Source: a virus | Virus record (IMG/VR): IMGVR_UViG_3300009177_000011 | Coordinates: 1 to 56,243 of that record | Length of the DNA: 56,243 nucleotides | Strand: one strand, 5' to 3' | Shown here: positions 41,723 to 50,411 of the stretch, in pieces | Layout: every line of letters begins with the position of its first letter | Position numbering within the stretch: the first letter of the stretch is position 1 | Made by a program: the position numbers and the translations under genes | Notes under the pieces: generated by a model | Databases searched by the model: none | The model's input: only the letters and a program-made list of their open reading frames with translations | What the model was told of the DNA's origin: nothing

Positions 41723-41862
41723 GGGCGCACATACGCACACTGATTACCGTTGGGAAACACTGATGAAGTCGGCTGGGAGCTTCGCTTATTCGCCGATGTG
41801 CCGGTGAGATTTTGAGAGATGCTACCGGCCAACTACGCATCCATGACGGGTTCTACACCCAA

Positions 41863-42135
41863 TCAGGCAGGGCTGTCAACTGATTTGAGCATGGACTCGA
41901 GTCGTTCCATGGCGCTGGCAACGATGGTGTCCACCGCGGTGGACACTTCAGATACCTCTTCTGGATCTTTGGAAGCCTTTGTTTCTGGTTTGACGCGACC
42001 TCGATTGGCGTAGTGATTATCGATTTCCCGGTTCCGCCTATCCAGCTCGCGACAATCATCACATTTCCGGTAGCGATGGTTTTTACCTTTGATCGCCGGC
42101 TTACCACATTCGCAAAGTCCAGTACTTGTATGCAT
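41863..42135 (-). CDS. Small zinc-finger-like protein
   Basis: 90 residues. CECGKP and CDDCREL (residues 8-10 and about 25-28) form a C4-type finger. A basic segment follows, then an acidic tail with the palindrome-encoded STAVD. The ATG directly abuts the T run of the terminator at 42140-42172, leaving no ribosome site. Confidence 0.6.
   Translation of the reverse strand: MHTSTGLCECGKPAIKGKNHRYRKCDDCRELDRRNREIDNHYANRGRVKPETKASKDPEEVSEVSTAVDTIVASAMERLESMLKSVDSPA
41928..41945. repeat. 18-bp palindrome copy 7 (perfect)
   Basis: TGTCCACCGCGGTGGACA. Read on the minus strand as STAVD in the small zinc-finger-like gene. Confidence 0.95.
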
Positions 42136-42139
42136 AAAA

Positions 42140-42172
42140 AAAGTCCGGCGCTTACGAGCGGCGCCGGACTTT
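42140..42172 (-). terminator. Strong terminator after the scaffold gene
   Basis: AAAGTCCGGCGC (42140-42151) pairs with GCGCCGGACTTT (42161-42172), a perfect 12-bp stem. On the minus strand TTTTTTT follows. It ends the portal-scaffold transcript just before the ATG of the 41863 gene. Confidence 0.8.
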
Positions 42173-42242
42173 CAACCAGATTTACCAAAAGGACTAACCA
42201 GACAGACAACAGACACTACTTAAACTCAGGTACCGCCAAATG

Positions 42243-43565
42243 TCAATGCGCTCGCTCACGTAACTTCTGGAACATATTAGCTTTAGCACTGCCCGCGCCC
42301 TGCGGCACAGCGGCATTTGGAGTCCGGCCAGCCGCGCCGGACGGTTCGGTTTCCTTATACTGCGCCAGCTCTTCAAGGAGCGCTTTATTGGTGGCAGTCA
42401 AGGCTTCCACTTCACCACGCAATGCGCCCCATGCTGCCGCGCGGTTCCTCACTGCCGCGTGACGGCGGATGACATCGGCACGCTCCGCGGCCGACAGTTT
42501 AGGATCAGCCGGATTCTGAGCGAACGCCTTATCCACCAGTTCGTACCCCTTCTGCAGTCGGGTATTCCAGGCTTCATCCCCTTCGCGAGGCTTGAAATAG
42601 GAGCCGATTTTTTCATCACTAAGCACAGCCGCATTCTCCTGCTGCCACGTGGAAGCGATGGTCTTGGTCAACTCAGAGTGAGCGCGTTGCTGCGCCTCGG
42701 TTTCCTGCTGGCGCTTGGTGAGACCGTTCTTCTTGGCATCCTCGAGTGCCGCCTGTTGCTTGTCGAACAGGTTCCGAATCTCATTACGATGCACCATGAT
42801 GTCGTTGGCAAAAGGGCCGAACGCTTCATCAGCCATCTGCCGCGCCCGGGCGAGCGGTGCGTTGACAATCTCGAGCAGGTCGTTGGCAGTGACGTCGCGC
42901 TGGCCACCTTGGCCGTCCGCCACCTTGAGGTCTTTCAGTTCCGCCATCGCTACTCCCCACGCCTTCGTGTAGGGCTCGACATACTTGTTTTTGAAATCCT
43001 CCGTCTGGGAGTAGTCGGTGAAAGCCAGATGCTCTTCCAGCTGCTTGGCGCGAGCCTCGGCTTTGGTGAGACGCTCTTCCAGAACTTTACGATCGCTCTC
43101 GGGAGTGATCTGCTTACGCAGCTCGGCGAGTTCCTGTTCCGCCTTGGTTGCTTTACTTTTGTACTCTTCGACGAGCTTCCACGGACTTGGCTTCTTGCCG
43201 TCTTTCGCCTCGGGCGCGGGCTGTTCGCCGGGCTTCACAGCTTCGACTGCCGGTTGCTCGCTTGGTTTGGCGGTGGGCTGCTCTCCAGGCTTCGCGGCCT
43301 CCACTGGCTTCTCAGCTGGTTTTTCAGCCGGCTTGGGAGCCGCGGCTCCGGGACGCTCGCCGGGTCGACCACCAGCCTTTTCTTCCATCGCCTTGAACAA
43401 TTTTCCCTTGGCTGATTCCGGCTTCGGTTCAGGAGTACTTGTCGGCTTTGTTCCAGGAGGAGTGACGTGGATCTCACCGGTACTGGCCGGCACGGCGCTG
43501 GGGGCGCCAGCGGCAGCGGGGCGGGAGGGGGGAGCGGGAGGTACGATGGTTGGTGCTTCAGGCAT
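42243..43565 (-). CDS. Scaffolding-like protein
   Basis: 440 residues. The N-terminal 140 residues are Pro/Ala/Glu/Lys low complexity with PAEKPAEKPVEAAKPGEQP-type repeats. Then a long coiled coil (ATKAEQELAELRKQI, RLTKAEARAKQLEEHL) and more helices follow. It lies between portal and capsid genes in the leftward late operon, the standard place for a scaffold. Confidence 0.7.
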   Translation of the reverse strand: MPEAPTIVPPAPPSRPAAAGAPSAVPASTGEIHVTPPGTKPTSTPEPKPESAKGKLFKAMEEKAGGRPGERPGAAAPKPAEKPAEKPVEAAKPGEQPTAKPSEQPAVEAVKPGEQPAPEAKDGKKPSPWKLVEEYKSKATKAEQELAELRKQITPESDRKVLEERLTKAEARAKQLEEHLAFTDYSQTEDFKNKYVEPYTKAWGVAMAELKDLKVADGQGGQRDVTANDLLEIVNAPLARARQMADEAFGPFANDIMVHRNEIRNLFDKQQAALEDAKKNGLTKRQQETEAQQRAHSELTKTIASTWQQENAAVLSDEKIGSYFKPREGDEAWNTRLQKGYELVDKAFAQNPADPKLSAAERADVIRRHAAVRNRAAAWGALRGEVEALTATNKALLEELAQYKETEPSGAAGRTPNAAVPQGAGSAKANMFQKLRERAH

Positions 43566-43569
43566 AAAA

Positions 43570-43884
43570 TCAATGTTTCAAGTTTAAGTCAGGCGGACGC
43601 GCGATAGGGGTGGAGGTTTCGGAGAGGTTTCTCAGGATATCCAGAAACTTCTGAACTCCCTTCATTTGCAGCCCCGCAGCACCCGCGCCTTCTCCGTTGA
43701 CGATATCACTCGTGACATCCTTTTGGAACTGCAACAGGGCGAAGTCGCAGGCACGAGCGAAGGCCACGCTGTCCACCATTTGCCGATGCTCACCTACCCA
43801 TTGGGACATCTCAACGAATCGTTGCTTGGGTGACCGGTTGGGATTGAATGGCTGCGGCGGCTTCTGGGCTGGTTGCGGAGGCAT
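43570..43884 (-). CDS. Hypothetical protein in the head operon
   Basis: 104 residues from the ATG at 43884; a TTG nine bases earlier is an alternative start after GGAGG. A Pro/Gln-rich N-terminus, then helices (ACDFALLQFQKDVTS, GVQKFLDILRNL). Possibly a head-assembly partner. No family recognised. Confidence 0.6.
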   Translation of the reverse strand: MPPQPAQKPPQPFNPNRSPKQRFVEMSQWVGEHRQMVDSVAFARACDFALLQFQKDVTSDIVNGEGAGAAGLQMKGVQKFLDILRNLSETSTPIARPPDLNLKH

Positions 43885-43947
43885 AGGCTTCAAATAATCT
43901 CAAGCCTCCTTTTAGAGTCTCTGTTTCGACTTTGCAACACTTTTGTT

Positions 43948-44106
43948 TTACAGGAACCTTTGCTTTCGGTGCTTCTTGGTAGGGCGGTACACGCCGGCTT
44001 TGCGTGAGAACACGGTCTTGCGGGGCTTATGTCCACCGTCAAACACAGGGGTTTGACTCACCAGTGCCTGCCCGGTCATGCCGGGACCTTTCGTTGGGAT
44101 GCTCAT
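43948..44106 (-). CDS. Small basic protein (52 aa)
   Basis: 52 residues, starting by ATGA overlap with the portal stop. It has MSIPTKGPGMTGQALV at the start and a basic C-terminus (RPTKKHRKQRFL). Coupled placement in the head operon supports a real gene. Unknown function; DNA binding or a head accessory role is possible. Confidence 0.55.
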   Translation of the reverse strand: MSIPTKGPGMTGQALVSQTPVFDGGHKPRKTVFSRKAGVYRPTKKHRKQRFL

Positions 44107-46409
44107 TCTTTTCCTCCAGAGTCGTCGCTCTTCTCCTGAATCAGTTTCAAACGATGCTTCACAAGATCGACGCCGACCTCAGCCGCCTTGGCTTGAAGTT
44201 CCATCTCGTGCTCCTCCTGGCGCTGGCGCATGTCCTGTTCGAACTGAATCTGCCGCTGGGCAGTGCGCTGCGCGTGGCTCTGGCTGGTGAGCTTGGCCTT
44301 CGTCTGTGCCTGAATGACGGTGGCCTCGGCTTTCGCTGCCGCCTGCGGGTCGCCCTGCGGAGACTGCGCTTGCTGCTGCATCTGTTCCACCAGACGCTGG
44401 GCCATCGCCTTGACGAGGTTCATCATCTTGCCCATCTGGTCACCATAAACCTTCACGCGCTGTTTCTCGTTCGGGTCTTCCGCGATGATCTGAATGTGTT
44501 GCGCGATGTGGTTCGCCATGTTCTGCAAACCTTGAATAGTCTTGATGTCAGCCATGCCTCCGCTGTCCTGAGCGCTCTTGATGATATGCGCCATCGTGAC
44601 CATGAGCGTGTCCACGTACTCAATGTGATTCATCCCGGTCTTGAGCGCCACCGGCAGACCCTGCATGAGCGTGCCGGACGCGAGCTGCGCGTCGTGCACC
44701 GCATCGTTGATAGTGTGAGGATTGTCCGGCACCAGCGCTGCGGCCCGTGCGGGGTCATCAGTAATCGCCAAGGTTACATCCCTCAGAATCTGACGCTGTG
44801 GCTCAGGGTCGAACAAATTACGATACGACATGAGCTGCTGGGCAATGCTCATCTCAAGCGTCTTGTTGCCAGCACCCATGACGCGCTCCGGTTCGATGTC
44901 CCATTCCTCCGGCCTGAGATAATCCTTCGGCACCCCCTGACGGAGGCATGCGGCCTGAAAACGCACTACGTCAGGGTCGGTGGAATTGCTCTGGCAGAAG
45001 CGACGGAAAATCTCTTTGTACTCAAAAGTCTGATAAGTGTACGCCTGCTGGAGCGCGATGCTCACCATGGCGGTGGCGGTCTGCGTCTCTGCCTGCACCT
45101 GGAACTTGGTTTTCTCCACATCCGACGCCCCTTGCTGCGGCATCGCGGTGAACGAGGAGGAGTGACGAGAAATCAGGTCGGTGATCTGGGTTACGCCCAG
45201 CTCAGCCAGCTGGTAGTTTGGCTGAAAGCGATCGCCTGCCGGAACAAACTGCACCGACTCGTCGATAAATCCCCGGTTGTAGAGGTCGATCTTCATCACA
45301 CGCTGAACATCCTCCTGCGACTTAACCCGGAAGAGCATCATCAGCTGCTCAAAGGTTGTCTCAGTCAGTCGACAACGCAGCCGGTTCTGGAGGTGGCAAA
45401 CTGCGTAGAGAAGGAAGCCGAGGGATCTGACTGAGTGATAGCGGAAGGGGGCAACCGAGGAGAGGTCCGCAAACTGACAGCTAAAAATCTGATCCCGGGT
45501 AGTGGCCTTCACCACGTCGCCTGAGTTGTAGAGCCATTGGCCTTTGGCGAAGTCCATCGCCTGATTGGCATTCATCTCCGGTGCGATGCCGGTGGGGGCG
45601 CTCCACGTGTCGAGCACCATACGTCGGCGCCACCCACCGTTGCCGCCCTCATCAGACCAGTACCAGAAATCAAAGACGTTGATCGTGGGCACCCGGTCGC
45701 CCATGTAGTAACCACCGTCACTCTTCACTCGCTCCGCCATCTTCTCCGGACTCCAAACATCGGGGAACTGCGAGCCGAGCAGTGACTGCGATTCCTTGTC
45801 CACCCACTTGATGCAGGCGTTCACGAGTTTCATGTTCCAACCCTTATCCCGCTTGGGACCATTCGTGAGCTTAATCAATTCAGGTGCGGTGTAAGCCCGC
45901 ATCTTGATGAAAAAGGGAAGATTGCGAAAGGATAGCAGTGTGTCGGATGGAATAAGCAAGTCCTCGACTCCCATCGCCAGCGGACACCACTTGTCGCGCG
46001 TGTCCCATGACGCGGGCGCGATGCCGTGAAGCACCAGCAACGCGTACTTGGAGCGCATTGTCTCGTAGTACTCAAGCGACCGCTTCATGATACGGTTCAC
46101 TTCCTTGGTGACGATACTGGAGCGCTCCTGCCGCTTGTGCACCGGCCCTCGATCGGTGGTCGCATTGAAATAATTTCCCGGTTTTTGGAAGGCGGCAGAG
46201 AACTGAGAACGCGCATCGTGCGACAGACTGGTGGCTTCGAGAAAGTTGACGTTGATGTTGATGTTGTTCGTCTCCACCTCTTCAGCGGTGTACGGTGGAG
46301 CGCCGTTGAACAGGGAGTTGATGCGGGCGCGATTGTTGGCGCGAAACCAATCACCGTAGCGCAACTGCCAGGCAATCGATTGAACGAGGTCCGCATCTTC
46401 GAAACGCAT
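44103..46409 (-). CDS. Portal protein
   Basis: 768 residues. The N-terminal pattern (WQLRYGDWFRANNRARINSL, then EVETNNININVNFLEA) and the body of strands and helices are typical of large podovirus-like portals. The last 150 residues are Gln/Ala/Lys-rich coiled coil (LVEQMQQQAQSPQG and QRQIQFEQDMRQRQEEHEM). It sits directly upstream of scaffold and capsid genes. It would form the ring through which the terminase packages DNA. Confidence 0.8.
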   Translation of the reverse strand: MRFEDADLVQSIAWQLRYGDWFRANNRARINSLFNGAPPYTAEEVETNNININVNFLEATSLSHDARSQFSAAFQKPGNYFNATTDRGPVHKRQERSSIVTKEVNRIMKRSLEYYETMRSKYALLVLHGIAPASWDTRDKWCPLAMGVEDLLIPSDTLLSFRNLPFFIKMRAYTAPELIKLTNGPKRDKGWNMKLVNACIKWVDKESQSLLGSQFPDVWSPEKMAERVKSDGGYYMGDRVPTINVFDFWYWSDEGGNGGWRRRMVLDTWSAPTGIAPEMNANQAMDFAKGQWLYNSGDVVKATTRDQIFSCQFADLSSVAPFRYHSVRSLGFLLYAVCHLQNRLRCRLTETTFEQLMMLFRVKSQEDVQRVMKIDLYNRGFIDESVQFVPAGDRFQPNYQLAELGVTQITDLISRHSSSFTAMPQQGASDVEKTKFQVQAETQTATAMVSIALQQAYTYQTFEYKEIFRRFCQSNSTDPDVVRFQAACLRQGVPKDYLRPEEWDIEPERVMGAGNKTLEMSIAQQLMSYRNLFDPEPQRQILRDVTLAITDDPARAAALVPDNPHTINDAVHDAQLASGTLMQGLPVALKTGMNHIEYVDTLMVTMAHIIKSAQDSGGMADIKTIQGLQNMANHIAQHIQIIAEDPNEKQRVKVYGDQMGKMMNLVKAMAQRLVEQMQQQAQSPQGDPQAAAKAEATVIQAQTKAKLTSQSHAQRTAQRQIQFEQDMRQRQEEHEMELQAKAAEVGVDLVKHRLKLIQEKSDDSGGKE

Positions 46410-46450
46410 GGTGCCGTCTTACTCGCCTTTATGAATCCAGTCAACGAGTT

Positions 46451-46735
46451 TCAGTGGGCGCGGCGGTCATCCATGGGCTCCAGCTTGATGATCGCGTTCC
46501 CCGTGTCGATGGTGTTAGTGGCGTAAATCACCTCGTTGGAAATGGTCGCTCGGAAGATGCGATCAATGTACCGCTCGCTCACCACCTTCTTCATTCGACC
46601 GTCAGGCTGAGGACTTTCGATCTGTGGGACCAACCGTTCTTGCTGGATATAGTGCGCGGTAATGTCTGCCTCAAACGTGCCGCCCACCCAGCACCACACG
46701 CCGATGCCCAACATGAAAGCGGCAATGTATCTCAT
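46451..46735 (-). CDS. Membrane-anchored hypothetical protein
   Basis: 94 residues with an N-terminal membrane helix (YIAAFMLGIGVWCWVGG), probably an uncleaved anchor. A soluble part follows. Coupled by ATGA to the glycosyltransferase-like gene upstream. Confidence 0.55.
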   Translation of the reverse strand: MRYIAAFMLGIGVWCWVGGTFEADITAHYIQQERLVPQIESPQPDGRMKKVVSERYIDRIFRATISNEVIYATNTIDTGNAIIKLEPMDDRRAH

Positions 46736-47394
46736 AACGTGATGATGATTGGGTCATTCTCGTGCTGGCGACACTCTTCCAGGATTTGTTGCTCTGTCCG
46801 TCGAGTGTGAATCCCGTGGCCGCGAGCAATGTTACGCTCACTCAGTCTTGGCCCGCGGTCCCGAGTTTCCCGTTGAATCCAGAAGCACGGGTCGGCATTG
46901 GCCCAGTGGGCCCCAGCCCACGGTTGCCCCACCTTATCCATTTGATGCCCACGAATATCGTGATTCCCAGCTCCCAACTGGATAGACGGGTGGGGCCGAA
47001 ACACGGTCGGCTTCACATGGTCTGGTATGCCATGCAGACGCTGTGGCACCGGTGGCATGGTGCGGTCGATATTCCTGTCCGAGTGGTGTCGCCACATTCG
47101 GGTCATGTGCGAGTAAATGACACTTCCTGATTCCCGCTCCAACACCGTGCGAGGATTGCAACCGTATGGCTCGGGATAGATGAACTCGTCCATATCCACC
47201 AGCACCACCCAATCCGCTCTTGAGTTTCTGACAGCATCATTGATCCAGTTACTCTTGTCCTCGTCGTCGAACTTGTGATCATCGCGCTTCTGGGTAATAA
47301 ACGTCACGCGATCAATCCAGTGGCTGTAATGCAGCATGAACAACGGAGACAGGAACTCCTCGTTGAAGTAGGATGTGATAAGCTCGATAATCAT
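46732..47394 (-). CDS. Glycosyltransferase-like protein
   Basis: 220 residues from the ATG at 47394. It begins ELITSYFNEE and contains ADWVVLVDMDEFIYPE, a DxD-like sugar-nucleotide site (residues about 75-92). The family is GT2-like/GT-A fold. It belongs to a cargo block (46732-49872) inserted between portal and HNH genes. Target glycan unknown. Confidence 0.7.
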   Translation of the reverse strand: MIIELITSYFNEEFLSPLFMLHYSHWIDRVTFITQKRDDHKFDDEDKSNWINDAVRNSRADWVVLVDMDEFIYPEPYGCNPRTVLERESGSVIYSHMTRMWRHHSDRNIDRTMPPVPQRLHGIPDHVKPTVFRPHPSIQLGAGNHDIRGHQMDKVGQPWAGAHWANADPCFWIQRETRDRGPRLSERNIARGHGIHTRRTEQQILEECRQHENDPIIITL

Positions 47395-47630
47395 TCTTGG
47401 TCTCTTTTTATGGCTTCGTTTCTCTGAAATTGTTCCTGAATAACCACCCATTCATTGATTTGACCCAGACGGGCGTAGAAGTTTCCCAGACCGCACTCGT
47501 AGCTGATGGTGTTCTCCTCACCGCCGGAATGAACAGTAACAAACACATGGACTGAGTCGCAGTGCTCAGCCAGCTGGGTGGCAACATCCAACACCCTTTT
47601 CTTCATTACTGATTTCTCGTCGTCGGTCAT
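47391..47630 (-). CDS. Hypothetical protein of the glycan block
   Basis: 79 residues, coupled by ATGA to both neighbours. Small alpha/beta-like (AEHCDSVHVFVTVHSGG). Unknown. Confidence 0.6.
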   Translation of the reverse strand: MTDDEKSVMKKRVLDVATQLAEHCDSVHVFVTVHSGGEENTISYECGLGNFYARLGQINEWVVIQEQFQRNEAIKRDQE

Positions 47631-48583
47631 TTTCGTTTTCTGAGGATTAGGAGTTCTTTGCTGACATGAGCTTCTTCGATGTCGCGCTCACCGAGCAGGA
47701 TGCGTCCGAGCAGCGTCTCCGCGAACTGCACCTGGTCCGGATAGCCCGGAGTGCGGCTATCAGGATTGTTGACACACTCGCGAAAGTCCTCGATGCAGTA
47801 ATACCCGCCAGGTTTCACATGTCCCCAAAGGTAGCTGAACGACATGATGATTGAACCCGAGGAGTGAGCCCCGTCGTCAATAACGATGTCGAACTGTTCG
47901 GGATAGGCTTCTACAAAGCGTTGCAGGTCGTAAGGGCTGAACGCGTTGCCCTTGAAGAACGAGAACCTATGGAGCAGGTCTTCGTCTATCGGCATTCCAA
48001 ACTTAAATTCGGCGATGTCGAGTCCTACCACTTTGGCTTTGGTGAAATACTGGAGCCACATCTTGATGGAGGCGCCCACGTTAAGTCCGATTTCCAGCAG
48101 GCGGATCGGTTCATTGCGCCACTTGGAAAACTCACGGTCATAGAACGGGGTGTACCCGTGTAGGATGTATTCACCGTCACCCTCGCGGCGCGTGCGTTTG
48201 TCGGTCCACAAGGCGGCGACTGGTTCCTGATGAGCGAGTTCGTCCAGCGACAATGCTTGATCGAGCATGGCGCAGTGAGAAGTTCCACCGTTCTGCTTCT
48301 CCATCTCTTCAGCGATCTTGAAACACAGGTCCGTCGCGATTTTGGATGCCTCGTTCGCGTTGAACACTTCTTTTCCCGGGCGCGGCTCCCACGCCATCGA
48401 GGCTGCGCCGATAGATTCAAAGACCGCGTGGTACAGGCTGGATGAGATGCGGTAGTTGAGTGGGCGCTTCTCGGGTGGGAGCGCGAGCGCCTCTTCTCGA
48501 GACATCACGATGTTTGTGAAAAACCCAGAGCCGTCAGGTAATTTGGCAGCAGTAGGTACGAACGGTTCTGATTCAGTGTTCAT
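47627..48583 (-). CDS. SAM-dependent methyltransferase
   Basis: 318 residues. Residues about 161-190 read RLLEIGLNVGASIKMWLQYF then KVVGLDIAEF, the SAM-binding glycine loop and acidic strand end of class I methyltransferases. Later DIVIDDGAHSSGS and WGHVKPGGYYCIEDF fit the MycE/TylE-like sugar O-methyltransferase group. It probably methylates a sugar assembled by the neighbouring glycosyltransferases. Confidence 0.8.
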   Translation of the reverse strand: MNTESEPFVPTAAKLPDGSGFFTNIVMSREEALALPPEKRPLNYRISSSLYHAVFESIGAASMAWEPRPGKEVFNANEASKIATDLCFKIAEEMEKQNGGTSHCAMLDQALSLDELAHQEPVAALWTDKRTRREGDGEYILHGYTPFYDREFSKWRNEPIRLLEIGLNVGASIKMWLQYFTKAKVVGLDIAEFKFGMPIDEDLLHRFSFFKGNAFSPYDLQRFVEAYPEQFDIVIDDGAHSSGSIIMSFSYLWGHVKPGGYYCIEDFRECVNNPDSRTPGYPDQVQFAETLLGRILLGERDIEEAHVSKELLILRKRK

Positions 48584-48586
48584 AAA

Positions 48587-49246
48587 TCAATGCACGGTGG
48601 GCCATCCCGGGAAGAAGTCCATGACGCGCGGACGTGGGTTCCCCTTTCCTATCCAGTTTTCTGCCTCATAACGATTCTCCCACTTCGCCTCTGGCAACGG
48701 TGGCAGTTTAGCCAGATAGTTGGACTTGCTCCACCAAAACGTTCCTCCAAAGAATGGGATCGTGATGGCGCCTGGGTTCTTCTCCGGCGTCAACCAGTGA
48801 GCGCCCGCGCAATCGTACCCGCGCTGAAGCGCCTTGAAGCAGTCCTGCCACCCCCACACCGAGATGGCCTCCATCCGGCGGCGCCATCCATCCTGCTGGT
48901 TCGGCGTGCTGACACCTTTGCTGTGATGATACATCACGAACGTGTCCGGATGTTCAATGGCCCACTGGCGCACGACGTTCATGGTGGGAATCTCCGTGGT
49001 GGCACCGGACCCGTGATGCACCACCTCCGCTTTATTTGGCGCGAGGCACGCCACCGCCATGGCATCGCTATCGTCCCCGTTCACTCCGATGAAGATCGAG
49101 CTGGCCGCCTCCTCCAATCCGCTGCCGTTGAGAGCATTCATCTGGTGCGCGATGAGGTTCAGTGCGTAATCCATGTCGATCACGCGCTGCTCGCTTCTCA
49201 GGAGGCAGTGGTAAAAGACTGCTATTTGCGGATTGGTTTCGGCCAT
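48587..49246 (-). CDS. Glycosyltransferase-like protein
   Basis: 219 residues. The stretch FVMYHHSKGVSTP, then WGWQDCFKALQRGYDCAGAHW and FFGGTFWWSKSNYL, is typical of phage and capsule proteins related to rhamnan/LPS glycosyltransferases. Overlaps the next gene by 25 bp. Confidence 0.65.
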   Translation of the reverse strand: MAETNPQIAVFYHCLLRSEQRVIDMDYALNLIAHQMNALNGSGLEEAASSIFIGVNGDDSDAMAVACLAPNKAEVVHHGSGATTEIPTMNVVRQWAIEHPDTFVMYHHSKGVSTPNQQDGWRRRMEAISVWGWQDCFKALQRGYDCAGAHWLTPEKNPGAITIPFFGGTFWWSKSNYLAKLPPLPEAKWENRYEAENWIGKGNPRPRVMDFFPGWPTVH

Positions 49247-49872
49247 TGTGGTGCCATGTGTTGATCGATTAACAGCGATTCATGCGGGTCCACCGCGTGC
49301 CAGTTCTCCATGTGATACGTCCCGCGCCACGTCACCTGTAGCGGTTCGTATCCCTGCTTCTGGCTCCAGAGAGTGATCGAATCCGCCCCGTGTTCGAACT
49401 GGTAACGATTCGAGTTGTCCACCCGGCGAGGGTATGCGTTCAAGAACTCTGGCGGACACCAGAACGCGGTGGTGCGAAGATGGGGCCGGGGGGCGTGAAA
49501 TCCCCAAGGCGAGTAAACCGCCGGCCCATTCTCGAGGTAGGCCATCAGGATGCGATCCAGCCAGCCAGCACGATGAAAGTGCAGCGGCGAACCCAGGCAC
49601 ACCAGCAAGTCACATTCGATCATGTCGGCTGCAGCTTGATAGGCCCCAATGTCCTTCCCGAAATTATTGTGCTGGTAGAAACGAGGCACGAGCGGTTCGA
49701 AAAGCTTCTTGTTCCAATCTCCCATCCCCAACGAACCGTTGATGCAGACGTGCAGTTCATGGTCGGTTTCCCCGGGGGGATTCTCCATGTACGTCTCCAC
49801 AAACCGCCGCGCCATTGGCCCGTAGGTCATGACGTTCGCCGTGGGATGAACATACACACAGGCTATCTTCAT
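49222..49872 (-). CDS. Glycosyltransferase-like protein
   Basis: 216 residues. VPRFYQHNNFGKDIGAYQAA, CDLLVCLGSPLHFHR and RPHLRTTAFWCPPEFLN are conserved-looking stretches that I associate with a phage glycosyltransferase-like family. Coupled by ATGA to the HNH gene. Confidence 0.65.
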   Translation of the reverse strand: MKIACVYVHPTANVMTYGPMARRFVETYMENPPGETDHELHVCINGSLGMGDWNKKLFEPLVPRFYQHNNFGKDIGAYQAAADMIECDLLVCLGSPLHFHRAGWLDRILMAYLENGPAVYSPWGFHAPRPHLRTTAFWCPPEFLNAYPRRVDNSNRYQFEHGADSITLWSQKQGYEPLQVTWRGTYHMENWHAVDPHESLLIDQHMAPQWPKPIRK

Positions 49873-50411
49873 AGCGACAATAGAGGCTGTTTTGTTGGCG
49901 GAACAAAATCTGACGGCATCCTACAATTCTTGCTCAAATTACACGACGGGCACGATCTGCAAAGGTTGCCCACCGAGTGGGACCCTCCTTTAGCGAGCGG
50001 AATAACATGGTCGATATGCAGCAAGGTGGTTGGAAATGGCCTGGTGCAGTAGTAGCACGTGAACACCAATTCCTTCTTCCAAGCCAAAACAACAGGCCTT
50101 ATTTTTAAGGGAGAGACGGTGACGCTTTTAGCAATGGCTCGACGCTCCATCAACTTCAAGGCTCTTTCCAACTTCCTTTTTTGAATCTCACGTTGCCTCT
50201 GGAGCTTCAGTTTATGAGGATTATTCTTCCTCCACTGCCGATTGTATTCCAAATCTCTCTTCAAATTTAACGAACGTCGTTTTCTAGTGTAACGAGTGCT
50301 GTACCCGGGATGTTTTGCGGTCCATTTTCTCATGGTGGCAGCACGAGAAGCGAGGTGGTTTTTACGCCACCTACGACGATATTCCAGTGTGCTTGATGGG
50401 GCGATCTTCAC
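49869..50411 (-). CDS. HNH endonuclease
   Basis: 180 residues. CYYCTRPFP, then LHIDHVIPLAKGG and CRSCPSCNLSKN give the zinc-supported HNH fold (Cys4 with catalytic His). The N-terminal half is very basic. Coupled by ATGA on both sides, which is unusual for a recently inserted homing endonuclease. Local base use is less GC-rich than the neighbours, which suggests transfer. Confidence 0.85.
   Translation of the reverse strand: MKIAPSSTLEYRRRWRKNHLASRAATMRKWTAKHPGYSTRYTRKRRSLNLKRDLEYNRQWRKNNPHKLKLQRQREIQKRKLERALKLMERRAIAKSVTVSPLKIRPVVLAWKKELVFTCYYCTRPFPTTLLHIDHVIPLAKGGSHSVGNLCRSCPSCNLSKNCRMPSDFVPPTKQPLLSL

Noticed and set aside
49869-50411. Intron or intein around the HNH gene
   Set aside because: The gene overlaps its neighbours by ATGA on both sides and does not interrupt another reading frame.
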